Source: Gammaproteobacteria bacterium (lineage in GTDB: Bacteria > Pseudomonadota > Gammaproteobacteria > Chromatiales > Chromatiaceae). From it: 8,836 bases of DNA. Positions 1 through 7,853 of this stretch are shown piece after piece (within the stretch, counting starts at the first letter, position 1; every line of letters begins with the position of its first letter). Below the pieces are notes generated by a model, which had not been told where the DNA came from, made no database searches, and saw nothing but the letters and a program-made list of their open reading frames with translations. The stretch is taken from assembly GCA_013041975.1 (NCBI GenBank), contig JABDQZ010000214.1, positions 1-8,836 on the forward strand, given 5' to 3'. A program made the position numbers and the translations under genes.

Positions 1-2486
1 CCATTGTTGCGAGTCAGGGTAGGGATTATCCGGGCATCACGTTGATGACTTTTTTGCTGTTCATCCAGGTAATAACGAAGCACCGGGTGTGCGCCAACTT
101 CAATAAAACAGTTATGCTCATTGTTAAACAGGCAATCGAGGGCTTGTTTAAACATGACCGGTTCACGAATATTATCCCACCAGTACCGGGCATCGAGTTT
201 TTCGGTATTGATAGCTTCACCGGTTACAGTGGAGATGAAAGGTATCGTGCTCTTTTGGGGAATAATTTCGTTTAACGAGTCCAGCAGGGGCTGTTGAATG
301 CTGTCCATCTCCGGGCTGTGGAAAGCATAGTCCAGCGGAAGAGGGCTATGAAAGACGTTCGTCTCTGCCAGGTAGGTTTCCAGTATGGATAATTGCTCTG
401 CATCACCGGCAAGCGTAACAGCTGTATCACTGTTGATTCCGGCAATATGCAGTTTATCCAGCTTAAGCTGAGCCAGCAGGTCCTGAATTTCAGTATCAGA
501 CAGGCTGATAGCTGTCATACGACCGGAACCTTGGGTTTGTCCCTGAAAATGGCTGCGGTAATAGATGACTTTGACCGCATCTGTGAGGCTTAGAGCACCA
601 CAAGCCCAGGCAGCAGCTACTTCTCCAACACTGTGGCCGGTGACTGCCACCGGGCGTATACCTTTGGCCGTCAGATAGCGTGTGACAGCCACCTGTATGG
701 CAAAAAGTGCAGGCTGGGCGATTTCCGTTAGGGCATAGCGACCCCTTCCATTGAGTAAAGCCAGTTCTTCTTTGATGGAAAAGCTGTTACAAAATGTGGA
801 AAAGATGCTATCGATTTCATCGATCGTCTGGCGGAACAGGGTAGATTCCTGTAGCAGGATATTGCCCATGCCTTCCCACTGGCATCCATTGCCTGAATAA
901 ACAAAAACAGCGCCCTTGGAAATATCCTGTGACTGGCCATGAACAATATCGCTGGTGTTTTTGTCTTCAAGAATCTCGATCAGCCTGTTTTGAGTTTCCG
1001 CATAGGTTTCTGCAAAGAAAACTACTCCCTGATTCAAACGCTGTTTGTGATTGGCGTATTGCCAGGCTGTGTCATACAGTGGGCTACTATCGTCCAAATA
1101 TTCAGCAAGCTTGCGGGCATTGTCCTCGATAGCCTGTTGGTTATTGCCGGTAATAATCCAGGGCAAGCGTTTGGATACGGAACTGACCGTATTGGAGGCC
1201 GCTACAGGTGAGGGTTCATGTGACTGCAGGACCACGTGCGCATTGGCACCACCGAACCCGAACGAATTAATGCCAACGGTCAGTTGTCCCGAGTCTTTTA
1301 AAGAGGTTAACTTATCCGTCAGTAGAATATTCCATTCGTCAAACAAAATATTCGGGTTAGGCGTTTTCATGCTGGATGTGGGCGGAATGGCCCGATGTTT
1401 CAGCACATGCAATGCTTTGACCAGCCCGGCAACACCTGAAGCAGGTTCAAGATGGCCCAGGTTGGCTTTTATGGAACCGATATATAAAGGTTTTTTTCGC
1501 TGTTGCGCGAGTGCCTGACCAATGGCTCTGGTTTCAATGGGGTCGCCTACGGGTGTGCCAGTACCGTGTGCTTCCAGATAATCAATGTCGACCGGATTGA
1601 TACCGGCATCCTTGTAGACCTTTTCCATTAGCTCCTGTTGAGACTGCCAGGACGGAATGGTGATGCCTGACGTAAAGCCATCAGTATTAACGCCTGAGCC
1701 GGCGACAACGGCGTGAATAAGGTCACCATCCTGTAGGGCCAGCTCATAGTCTTTCAGTATGAAAATACCTCCACCCTCGGAGCGAACATAGCCGTTTGCA
1801 GAGGCATCACAAAATCGGCATTCTCCATCTGGGGATAACATGGTGGCCTTGGAAAACATGATGAAACTGAAAGGATGCAGTAGAAGGCTGATGCCCCCGG
1901 CAATTGCGGTGGAAATTTCACCGCTGCGAATAGCCTGACAAGCATGATGAAAGGCATAAAGAGAGGATGAACAGGCAGTATCCATGGAAAGGCTGGGGCC
2001 TTTCAGGTCGAACGCATAGGAAATTCTGTTGGCAGCAATACTTGTTGTGTTTCCCGTTGCACTGGAGCTTTTTATGCAGCTTAAGTCGCCTGTCATACGA
2101 AACGCATAATCGATACTTGACATACCCAGATACACACCTGTGTCGGTACCTTTGAGTGAGTTGGGTTTTATTCCAGCGTGCTCAATGGCTTCCCAGGTCA
2201 TTTCGAGCAAATATCGTTGCTGCGGGTCTACAACGGCTGCTTCGCGGGGAGAAATTCCAAAAAACTCTGCATCAAAACCGGAGACGTCGCCTAGCGTGCC
2301 TGCTTTGAAAGTATAACTGGTGCCGGGGTGGGTTTTATCCGGATGCAGGTGATTTTCGAATGACCAGCGTTCTTTGGGAATTTCGCTGATCATGTTTTTA
2401 CTGTCGAGAAGATCATCCCAGAACCGTTCTCGAGAGGTTTGGGGTAAACGGAAGCTATACCCGACAATCGCAATTTTTTTAGTCAT
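1..2486 (-). CDS. Type I polyketide synthase, KS-AT portion (3' end off the window)
   Basis: Modular or iterative polyketide synthase, cut by the left edge after 828 codons with no internal stop. The N-terminus is the ketosynthase (about residues 1-425). Its Claisen-condensation triad is intact: Cys172 in DTACSSS, His307 in EAHGTGTP and His345 in NLGHLEP, followed by the typical GINSFGFGGANAHV segment. The acyltransferase starts near residue 525 with SGNGCQWEGMG (531-541) and has nucleophile Ser619 in GHSVGE and His723 in YAFHS. GHSVG is malonyl-like; YAFH lies between malonyl HAFH and methylmalonyl YASH, so malonyl-CoA is the likelier extender (inference). No loading domain or ACP precedes the KS, so the starter probably arrives in trans or from an upstream protein. 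Reductive domains and ACP would lie beyond the window. The ATG start gives the standard KS N-terminus (MTKKIAIVG) and has AAAGG four bases upstream. It is divergent from a lipid hydroxylase gene. The product is not identifiable. Confidence 0.95.
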   Translation of the reverse strand, partial: MTKKIAIVGYSFRLPQTSRERFWDDLLDSKNMISEIPKERWSFENHLHPDKTHPGTSYTFKAGTLGDVSGFDAEFFGISPREAAVVDPQQRYLLEMTWEAIEHAGIKPNSLKGTDTGVYLGMSSIDYAFRMTGDLSCIKSSSATGNTTSIAANRISYAFDLKGPSLSMDTACSSSLYAFHHACQAIRSGEISTAIAGGISLLLHPFSFIMFSKATMLSPDGECRFCDASANGYVRSEGGGIFILKDYELALQDGDLIHAVVAGSGVNTDGFTSGITIPSWQSQQELMEKVYKDAGINPVDIDYLEAHGTGTPVGDPIETRAIGQALAQQRKKPLYIGSIKANLGHLEPASGVAGLVKALHVLKHRAIPPTSSMKTPNPNILFDEWNILLTDKLTSLKDSGQLTVGINSFGFGGANAHVVLQSHEPSPVAASNTVSSVSKRLPWIITGNNQQAIEDNARKLAEYLDDSSPLYDTAWQYANHKQRLNQGVVFFAETYAETQNRLIEILEDKNTSDIVHGQSQDISKGAVFVYSGNGCQWEGMGNILLQESTLFRQTIDEIDSIFSTFCNSFSIKEELALLNGRGRYALTEIAQPALFAIQVAVTRYLTAKGIRPVAVTGHSVGEVAAAWACGALSLTDAVKVIYYRSHFQGQTQGSGRMTAISLSDTEIQDLLAQLKLDKLHIAGINSDTAVTLAGDAEQLSILETYLAETNVFHSPLPLDYAFHSPEMDSIQQPLLDSLNEIIPQKSTIPFISTVTGEAINTEKLDARYWWDNIREPVMFKQALDCLFNNEHNCFIEVGAHPVLRYYLDEQQKSHQRDARIIPTLTRNN

Positions 2487-2614
2487 TATGCCTTTGGCTA
2501 TGCTTAGCACCTGGTTTTCTTATATTTTCGCCTAATCTGAGGCATTCTACAAATATCCTTGGAATGTTCGTACCCTTTATTGGAGCTTTGTCATAGTTAC
2601 CCGGTATCTATAAA
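2487..2614. promoter_or_regulatory. Divergent intergenic region between PKS and hydroxylase
   Basis: This 128-bp gap must carry the promoters or leaders of both flanking genes. On the plus strand TTGTCA (2588-2593) and TATAAA (2609-2614) are 15 bp apart, a poor sigma70 match that lies so close to the hydroxylase ATG that any transcript from it would be nearly leaderless or use the ATG at 2624. No convincing minus-strand promoter or operator was recognised. The call rests on geometry rather than on motifs. Confidence 0.35.
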
Positions 2615-3400
2615 ATGCAGTTCATGGAACTTGTGGAAAACAGCTTTTTCAATGGACTTCTGGAATTTGGCCTTTTGACCCTGGCCATCTATGCAGCTAG
2701 CCTGGCTGTTCTGTTTGTTACCGGTTCAGTGATTTCGAAACTGAACTTACGTCATCCAGATCGGAAAATTCAACAGCGCCAGCCTTCAATCAGAGAAATC
2801 GATGACATCAAATCATCTGTGCGACAGCTTGTTGTAACCAGCCTGTGTCTGTCTGCCGGACTTTTTTCTCAATATCAGGGGTGGGTATTGATTGAACCTG
2901 TAGAACTAAGCTGGTGGTCATTTCCCTTGTTTTTCCTGATTTCAGTGTTGCTGCACGATACCTGGTTCTACTGGGGACATCGCCTGTTACATACGAAAAC
3001 GTTTTACCGGTTTCATAGTCCACATCATCGCAGTGTGACGCCAACTGTCTGGTCCAATGATGCTGGCCATGCCGTGGATACCCTGTTTGCACATTCTTAT
3101 TACGCCTTGATTGTTTTTATCCTCCCCATTCCAGCATTGGCCTTGCTGGCACACCGGCTTTTTGATCAGATTTCAGCGGCAGTCGGACACTGCGGTTATG
3201 AGCATTTTGCCAGTTTCACAGCACGCAAGCCCTGGCCGTTACTCTGCACGGTGTTCCACGATCAGCATCATCAGTATTTTCTTTACAATTACGGAAATTA
3301 TTTCTCGGTTTGGGACAGGTTGCTGGGGACTGTTCATCCAACCTACGATACCAGGGTGAAGGAGTTTGAAAGAATATACCCGGGCAAGAATGGAGGCTGA
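2615..3400 (+). CDS. Fatty acid hydroxylase / sterol desaturase family membrane enzyme
   Basis: Integral-membrane di-iron oxygenase of the fatty acid hydroxylase superfamily (261 aa, a normal bacterial length). The histidine clusters that bind the two irons are present: H114-DTWFYWG-H122-RLL-H126, then H134-SP-H137-H138, then H192-CGYE-H197 and H215-DQ-H218-H219, followed by the family-typical NYFSVWDRLLGT. Hydrophobic segments near residues 17-40, 70-87, 100-113 and 160-180 would anchor it in the inner membrane. Family members hydroxylate or desaturate acyl chains, sterols, carotenoids or sphingoid bases; the substrate here cannot be read from the sequence. Because it is divergent from a polyketide synthase, it may modify that lipid product (inference). 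A stop at 2594-2596 rules out longer starts. Neither ATG 2615 nor ATG 2624 has a clear Shine-Dalgarno, so the start is uncertain by three codons. The last ten bases, including the stop, overlap the opposite-strand tRNA-Cys gene. Confidence 0.9.
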   Translation: MQFMELVENSFFNGLLEFGLLTLAIYAASLAVLFVTGSVISKLNLRHPDRKIQQRQPSIREIDDIKSSVRQLVVTSLCLSAGLFSQYQGWVLIEPVELSWWSFPLFFLISVLLHDTWFYWGHRLLHTKTFYRFHSPHHRSVTPTVWSNDAGHAVDTLFAHSYYALIVFILPIPALALLAHRLFDQISAAVGHCGYEHFASFTARKPWPLLCTVFHDQHHQYFLYNYGNYFSVWDRLLGTVHPTYDTRVKEFERIYPGKNGG

Positions 3401-3464
3401 GAGCGGAATCGAACCGCTGTCCACGGCTTTGCAGGCCGCTGCATAACCACTCTGCCACTCAGCC
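3391..3464 (-). tRNA. tRNA-Cys(GCA), CCA encoded
   Basis: Read on the minus strand, the 74 bases fold as a full cloverleaf. The acceptor stem is GGCTGAG paired with CTCAGCC, followed by discriminator T and encoded CCA. There is a short D arm with GGTTA in the loop. The anticodon stem GCGGC/GCCGT carries loop CTGCAAA with anticodon GCA. The T arm is AGCGG-TTCGATT-CCGCT. U73 and GCA are cysteine tRNA identity elements, and the layout closely resembles E. coli tRNA-Cys. The 3' end is convergent with, and overlaps by ten bases, the end of the hydroxylase gene. Confidence 0.97.
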
Positions 3465-3487
3465 AGTGTTCTTGTTATTCAAGGTAT

Positions 3488-3513
3488 TGGAGCTGGGATG
3501 CTCCAGTGATTTT
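3488..3513 (+). terminator. Possible weak intrinsic terminator
   Basis: TGGAGC and GCTCCA form a perfect six-base stem around a six-base loop (3488-3505), followed by GTGA and then four T. It lies beyond the tRNA on the plus strand, about 90 bases after the hydroxylase stop. The T-tract is short and offset. The hairpin also falls just upstream of the tRNA on the other strand, so it could instead be chance or part of that promoter region. Confidence 0.25.
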
Positions 3514-3541
3514 GCGCAAGCGATCTTACAGGAAATTCAGC

Positions 3542-3556
3542 ACCACTGGTAGTGGT
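3542..3556 (-). terminator. Hairpin just after flagellin, possible terminator
   Basis: ACCACT and AGTGGT form a six-base stem with a three-base loop about 25 bases past the flagellin stop. On the flagellin strand it is followed by GCTGAATTTCC, not a proper T-run, so it would be a weak or factor-assisted terminator, or only a 3'-end stabilising hairpin. No better terminator was seen in the 116-bp gap between flagellin and tRNA-Cys. Confidence 0.3.
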
Positions 3557-3580
3557 TATGAATAAATAATCCGAATTTTT

Positions 3581-4399
3581 CTATTTCAAAAGCATCGTAG
3601 CCAGTTGGCTTGATACAGATCCTTGTGCTTGTGAAGCCAGTCCGGCATTTTGCAGAATCAGGGAGGTAGTTCTTGAAGCCATTTCTGCTGCGTAGTCAGC
3701 ATCTTCAATACGACTTCTGGAAGCAGCGAGGCTTTCTGCTTCAATTTCCAGGCTGCGTCCAGCTGATTCAAGACGGTTGGCGGTAGCGCCAAAATCAGCA
3801 CGCTGTTGAACCAGTGAATCTGTAGAAGCATCAAGCGCACCAAGTGCGGTCTGGGCACCATTGGCAGTAGAGATATCGACAGAAAAGAAGCCGTCGCTGG
3901 TCAGTTTGGAAAGCAGGTCGGTAGTCTGGATTGAAACGGTAGAACCACTGTCTTCACCAACCTGGATATCGATACTGCCATCTTCTGCCAGAAATTGGTT
4001 GCCGCTGAATTCGGCAGAACTGATAATACTTTGGGCTTCTTCCTGAAGGCCTGATACTTCCTGTTGCAGATACTGGCGTTCAGTATCGCCAAGAGAGCCA
4101 TTGGCAGACTGGACAGAGAGTTCCCTGACACGTTGAGTGATATTCTGTAATTCGGAAATCGAGGCTTCTGCCGTTTGTGTTAAGGATACGCCGTCATAAA
4201 CATTACGGTAGGATTGTTGAGAGCCTAGTATCTGCGTTGCCAGCCTGGCAGCAATGGCAAGACCTGCTGCATCGTCAGAGGCACGATTGATACGTTTTCC
4301 TGACGAAAGGCGTTCCTGGGCCGTCTGCAGATTATTCTGCGAGTTATTAAGAAAACGCGCAGAAAAAAGAGAAGCATTGTTGTTGATGGAAAGTGCCAT
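3581..4399 (-). CDS. fliC: Flagellin, filament protein
   Basis: Major subunit of the flagellar filament, exported by the flagellar type III apparatus (272 aa). The conserved N-terminal D0/D1 helices span about residues 1-140 (MALSINNN, LSSGKRINRASDDAAGLAIA), and the C-terminal D1/D0 helices about 190-272 (SRIEDADYAAEM, ending LATMLLK). Only about 50 residues lie between them, so the exposed D2/D3 region is minimal. The innate-immunity TLR5 contact positions known from Salmonella are conserved with the same numbering: R90, L94 and E114, within QRVRELSVQ. The start at 4399 is preferred to the in-frame ATG at 4417 because it gives the canonical MAL-IN N-terminus and has GAAGG eight bases upstream, inside the longer reading. 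No flaG, fliD or fliS lies beside it, so it may be one of several flagellin copies or sit apart from the main flagellar locus. I found no convincing sigma28 promoter. Confidence 0.96.
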   Translation of the reverse strand: MALSINNNASLFSARFLNNSQNNLQTAQERLSSGKRINRASDDAAGLAIAARLATQILGSQQSYRNVYDGVSLTQTAEASISELQNITQRVRELSVQSANGSLGDTERQYLQQEVSGLQEEAQSIISSAEFSGNQFLAEDGSIDIQVGEDSGSTVSIQTTDLLSKLTSDGFFSVDISTANGAQTALGALDASTDSLVQQRADFGATANRLESAGRSLEIEAESLAASRSRIEDADYAAEMASRTTSLILQNAGLASQAQGSVSSQLATMLLK

Positions 4400-4582
4400 G
4401 ATTAATGCCTTCGCCAATTACAAGATTTCTAATAAGGCATAATAGCGGAAATGAAAGCCCGGAAAGTGAACCTAAATCACATGTTTAAGAGGTTTTTGGG
4501 AATGAAATGACTGGAAGTCACTTAAATAGCCCTATATGCAGCCTGCTGTTTTGTTTTCAGATACTTGACCGAAAAGGGTGGC
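4400..4582. other. Intergenic region upstream of flagellin
   Basis: This 183-bp gap lies between the outer-membrane protein gene and flagellin, both on the minus strand. It should hold the end of one transcript and the flagellin promoter. The flagellin Shine-Dalgarno GAAGG is at 4408-4412. A small hairpin, TGACT and AGTCA around a three-base loop (4508-4520), is followed on the minus strand by TTTCATT and could be a weak terminator for the upstream gene. A clear sigma28 box pair (TAAA with GCCGATAA) or sigma54 element was looked for and not seen. Confidence 0.4.
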
Positions 4583-7500
4583 TTAGAATCGCGTAATCAG
4601 AGAAACACCGATCAGGTGCTCTTTATAACCCGGGTTGCTCTCACCCAGTAGCAGAACTTCCGGAATGGTATCCACGTTGACGCCATCCACAGACCAGTCG
4701 TTAACCTCAAACTCCTCATATTGATAGCTCAGCTTGACACTGGTATTGCGATGCCATTGGTAGTCGGCATATAGCTTGACGCTGTGCAGGTCGGAAGTCA
4801 GGTCCGGAAACTGCGTCACGGGTGGGTTGACCGACTGGCTGGTCATGAAGGTTTTGCCCGTCGCACCACTGAAGGTGTAATCCATTCCCAGCTTCAGTTT
4901 GTGATTCTTCTGCCAGGTAATGCCAAAGCCCAGGCTGTCAACAGCGTCATCATTGTCAACAAACCAGTCTGCCGTGTTGGGAACCTGGCTGCCGGATTGT
5001 TTCGACTCGATCATCTCCCTGCCGATATAAGCATGGGCTGAAAGTTTTTCATTCGGATGGTAGGAGGCATCAACCGTTACGCCGGTCTGTTTTGAGGATG
5101 TCAGGCCAACGCTAGTGGCATCATAGTCATCGTCGCTGAACTGCAGGTTGGCAGCGATGACAAACTGGTCTGTCGGCTGGTAGGAAACGTCCATGCCCGC
5201 CAGCGAGCGTTTCCTGTCAGAAATATTGTACTTGCGCAGCAGCGCGTTTTCGCCAGTCAGTGTCTGGTAAGCTGAGCCGTCGCGCTCTGATACACCGCCG
5301 CGCAAGGTAACCTGAAAATCATAGCTCGGTGTCAGCCTGAGTCTCAGGTTGGTCTCGTCTTCGGTTGTTTTTGCAACTTCACAGGGTGAACATTCGTAGG
5401 TTTCGCGGGCGATGTTGCCGTTAAGACGAGCTTTACTGTTTAATCTGTATCCTGCACTCAGGTCCAGTGTTCTGCGATCATAGCTGTAGGGTGTATTGGT
5501 CGCCGTCTTTGGCGAACTGCCGACGCCACCGACTCCTCCATCATTGACATGGTAGGTATAGCTCGCAACCGGAGTTTCATTGTCACGTTTCTGCAGTCGG
5601 TATGAAGCTTTTAAATTAAGCCCCGACAGTGGGCGTGAGGTCAGCGCAAGTAAAGCATTGGTCTGGTAGACCTCGCCATCAAGAGAATTTCTTGGTAGCG
5701 GATTTGGTATCAATCCGCTCGCTACCGCATCAGGCAGGAAAGGATCATCCTGGTACATGGCGGCAAAGGACGCGACACCGGTGAGCCGCGTGGTGCCGGA
5801 TAATATCTGGGTACCCGACAGTGATAACTGGTGAAACTGGTTGTCTGGTGCCAGTGAGATGCTGCCTTTATCACCACGATGCTGGGAATCATCAAACGGG
5901 TTTTCCCAGTCAAGTGATTTTAGATTGTTCATGAAGAACGAGCTGTGGAGAGCAAGACTGAACATACTGCCATCGTTGGCATAGTCGACAGAGGCCTTGA
6001 GTGAGTTGGTTGTATAATCAACAGGCGCAGGTAGTATCACCGACCTTGAAGGCTCTCCAGGTGAATGCCCGATTGCTCCGGCGATGGGCATGAAGCCTTC
6101 TTTGGTCTGGCTTTCGTAGTCGAGGTTTATGGTCCAGTTCTTGTTTTTGATGAAGGATGCACCGGCACCGAGTTTTTTGCGCATCGTGCCAATTTCTACC
6201 GATTGCAGGCTGGCAGCAAGATCGGGCAGTTGGGCTGGTGATGTATTAAGACCGCGGGTCCAACCTGCCGGTAAGGTCAGGCTGGTACTGCCAATGCCTT
6301 CAAACAGGGTACTACCCGTGAAACGGGTAAAAGGCTGTTGGTCAAAAAGAACATAAGCCGAGTACTGACCCTGTGCTCCCCAATCAAGCTCCAGGGACCT
6401 GGAGTCCAGCCCCAGGTTGTAACCTTCAATAACAGCCCAGTTGTTGGTGGTATCGGCACTTTCAAGAATCACATTGCCATTCAAATGCGTACCGGATGAA
6501 TCCAGCCCGCTGTAGCGGCCAAACCTTTTTGAGTCATCGCTGAGCCAGAAAGCACCAATCTCAAGTTCGCCTTGTGTGTCAAAAGCAGAGACGGCGGGTT
6601 CAAAAAGTGGATAGCCCTGGGTCGTGAACGTCAGGAAAATAGAATTATTGGTGTAATCGTTGGAACCGGTCATCAGGTCAAGGTCGTTGGAGTCGCGATC
6701 AACATGCCGGAAGCCTGCCGTCAGCGAGGCATTGCGTGCCAGGTAATATTTAATCGCGGCTTCACCTGACAAAATCGTGTCCTCGCGATCAGAGTTTTTG
6801 AATATTGATTCAGCATATCCCAGCTTTAAGTGGGGAATAAAACGCTGAGAAATTTTGTATTCCAGTTTGCCGGTTAAAGCCGTATGCAGATAGGAGGAAC
6901 TGCCGCTTACCGTGGTTTCATTAAGAGTTCGCAACAGGCCTGCCATGAGCCTGGATTTACTGGAAGGCTGAAGCGTCACCTGGCCACCGATGTCAACAGC
7001 GCTGATTGATTCGAAGCGGCTGTCGTCGTAGTCCTGATTAATCAGGCCAAGATAGGCTTCTGATTTATTGCCATTGCCATGATCTTTTTTATAGCCAGCG
7101 GCAAACCGGTATCCGTCTGAATCCTTGTTAAACCCATCAATGTCTAAAGCCCGTTTGTAATCCTGTTTGTCCAGCAGTACCTGTGCGTAGAGGTCGAGGG
7201 TCTCGTCCAGTTTGTGGGTGGCACGAATACCCAGCCCAAGCAGTTCCCTGTCACGGTCATTATTAATGACACTGCTGCCAGTGCTGGTGAAAACATCATC
7301 AAAATCCAGGTCTTCGTAGGTCATGCCAATACGGAAAGTGGTTTTCTGATAACGGGTTTTTATGCCGATGTTGGCATTTCTGGATTCGTAGGTCGTCGGA
7401 GATAATCCTTCAGAGGCGGCATCGGGAGAGTCTCTGTTTTCATGTTTGGAACTAAAACCCAGGCCACCAAAAATAGCGGTTACCTCATTGATGTCGTATT

Positions 7501-7843
7501 TACCGTCGAGTGTGAGCCAATAATCGTTATAGTTTTCAGCATCAAATTCACTATAACGGGCGAGATCGGCACCCAGCTTAAATCTCAGGCTATGTTTGTC
7601 CCACGTGGTATCAACATTTAAGCGGGGAGAAACAATCGTAATGAAGTCTGATTCGCTCTGGGTATCGGTGGCAAAAATATTGTCGTCGTAAATCTCGCTG
7701 ATCGATACGCTGGGCCTGATTCTGAAGTCATTGACGTAGTAACCGGACTTTATGCCCTGTTCAGTCGTATTTGCAGCCAGACAGACCGGTGAACTTAATA
7801 CCAGCGAAGATAATAGAGCGGCTTTTTTCTTTGAGCTTTTCAA
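4583..7843 (-). CDS. MtrB/PioB-family outer-membrane protein fused to an N-terminal beta-barrel
   Basis: Predicted outer-membrane protein of 1086 aa. A signal peptide (K-rich start, hydrophobic 9-22, cleavage near CLA-AN at 23/24) is followed by two parts. Residues about 38-408 resemble the BBP2/exopolysaccharide-type porin family: an opening like FRIRPSVSISEIYDDNIFA, then alternating strands ending at NNSIFLTFTTQ. Residues about 422-1086 resemble MtrB/PioB, the barrel that holds a multiheme cytochrome in the outer membrane: GELEIGAFWLSDDS at the start, SERDGSAYQ (852-860), LLRKYNISDRKR (868-879), QFPDLTSDLHSVKLYADYQ (1011-1029) and terminal Phe in ITRF, the usual barrel assembly signal. MtrB proteins are usually around 700 aa, so the extra 400 residues are a true addition. 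A lone C818-SP-C821 pair lies in the MtrB part. The start is TTG with GGGGAG four bases upstream; the first Met is only at residue 174. It is divergent from a multiheme cytochrome. The barrel fold is a family inference; strands were not counted. Confidence 0.88.
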   Translation of the reverse strand: MKSSKKKAALLSSLVLSSPVCLAANTTEQGIKSGYYVNDFRIRPSVSISEIYDDNIFATDTQSESDFITIVSPRLNVDTTWDKHSLRFKLGADLARYSEFDAENYNDYWLTLDGKYDINEVTAIFGGLGFSSKHENRDSPDAASEGLSPTTYESRNANIGIKTRYQKTTFRIGMTYEDLDFDDVFTSTGSSVINNDRDRELLGLGIRATHKLDETLDLYAQVLLDKQDYKRALDIDGFNKDSDGYRFAAGYKKDHGNGNKSEAYLGLINQDYDDSRFESISAVDIGGQVTLQPSSKSRLMAGLLRTLNETTVSGSSSYLHTALTGKLEYKISQRFIPHLKLGYAESIFKNSDREDTILSGEAAIKYYLARNASLTAGFRHVDRDSNDLDLMTGSNDYTNNSIFLTFTTQGYPLFEPAVSAFDTQGELEIGAFWLSDDSKRFGRYSGLDSSGTHLNGNVILESADTTNNWAVIEGYNLGLDSRSLELDWGAQGQYSAYVLFDQQPFTRFTGSTLFEGIGSTSLTLPAGWTRGLNTSPAQLPDLAASLQSVEIGTMRKKLGAGASFIKNKNWTINLDYESQTKEGFMPIAGAIGHSPGEPSRSVILPAPVDYTTNSLKASVDYANDGSMFSLALHSSFFMNNLKSLDWENPFDDSQHRGDKGSISLAPDNQFHQLSLSGTQILSGTTRLTGVASFAAMYQDDPFLPDAVASGLIPNPLPRNSLDGEVYQTNALLALTSRPLSGLNLKASYRLQKRDNETPVASYTYHVNDGGVGGVGSSPKTATNTPYSYDRRTLDLSAGYRLNSKARLNGNIARETYECSPCEVAKTTEDETNLRLRLTPSYDFQVTLRGGVSERDGSAYQTLTGENALLRKYNISDRKRSLAGMDVSYQPTDQFVIAANLQFSDDDYDATSVGLTSSKQTGVTVDASYHPNEKLSAHAYIGREMIESKQSGSQVPNTADWFVDNDDAVDSLGFGITWQKNHKLKLGMDYTFSGATGKTFMTSQSVNPPVTQFPDLTSDLHSVKLYADYQWHRNTSVKLSYQYEEFEVNDWSVDGVNVDTIPEVLLLGESNPGYKEHLIGVSLITRF

Positions 7844-7847
7844 AGCT

Positions 7848-7853
7848 CTCCCC
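7848..7853 (-). promoter_or_regulatory. Ribosome binding site deciding a TTG start
   Basis: On the minus strand GGGGAG ends four bases before the TTG at 7843-7841. This strong Shine-Dalgarno, a signal peptide beginning directly after the TTG, and the lack of any ATG until residue 174 together fix the start of the barrel-fusion gene. Confidence 0.75.

Noticed and set aside
1051..1518. 155-codon open frame on the plus strand within the PKS region
   Set aside because: It lies opposite conserved ketosynthase coding sequence with active-site motifs on the minus strand, shows no domain of its own and has no ribosome binding site.
2808..3092. 94-codon open frame antisense to the hydroxylase
   Set aside because: The plus-strand frame carries the conserved histidine motifs; the antisense frame shows no recognisable features.
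4400..4417. Longer flagellin start (six extra residues, MAKALI)
   Set aside because: The added bases contain the Shine-Dalgarno of the inner ATG, and flagellins begin with MA-x-IN, as the inner start gives.
4400..4560. Sigma28 flagellar promoter upstream of flagellin
   Set aside because: No TAAA/GCCGATAA pair with proper spacing was found; TCCGCTAT shares only part of the -10 consensus.
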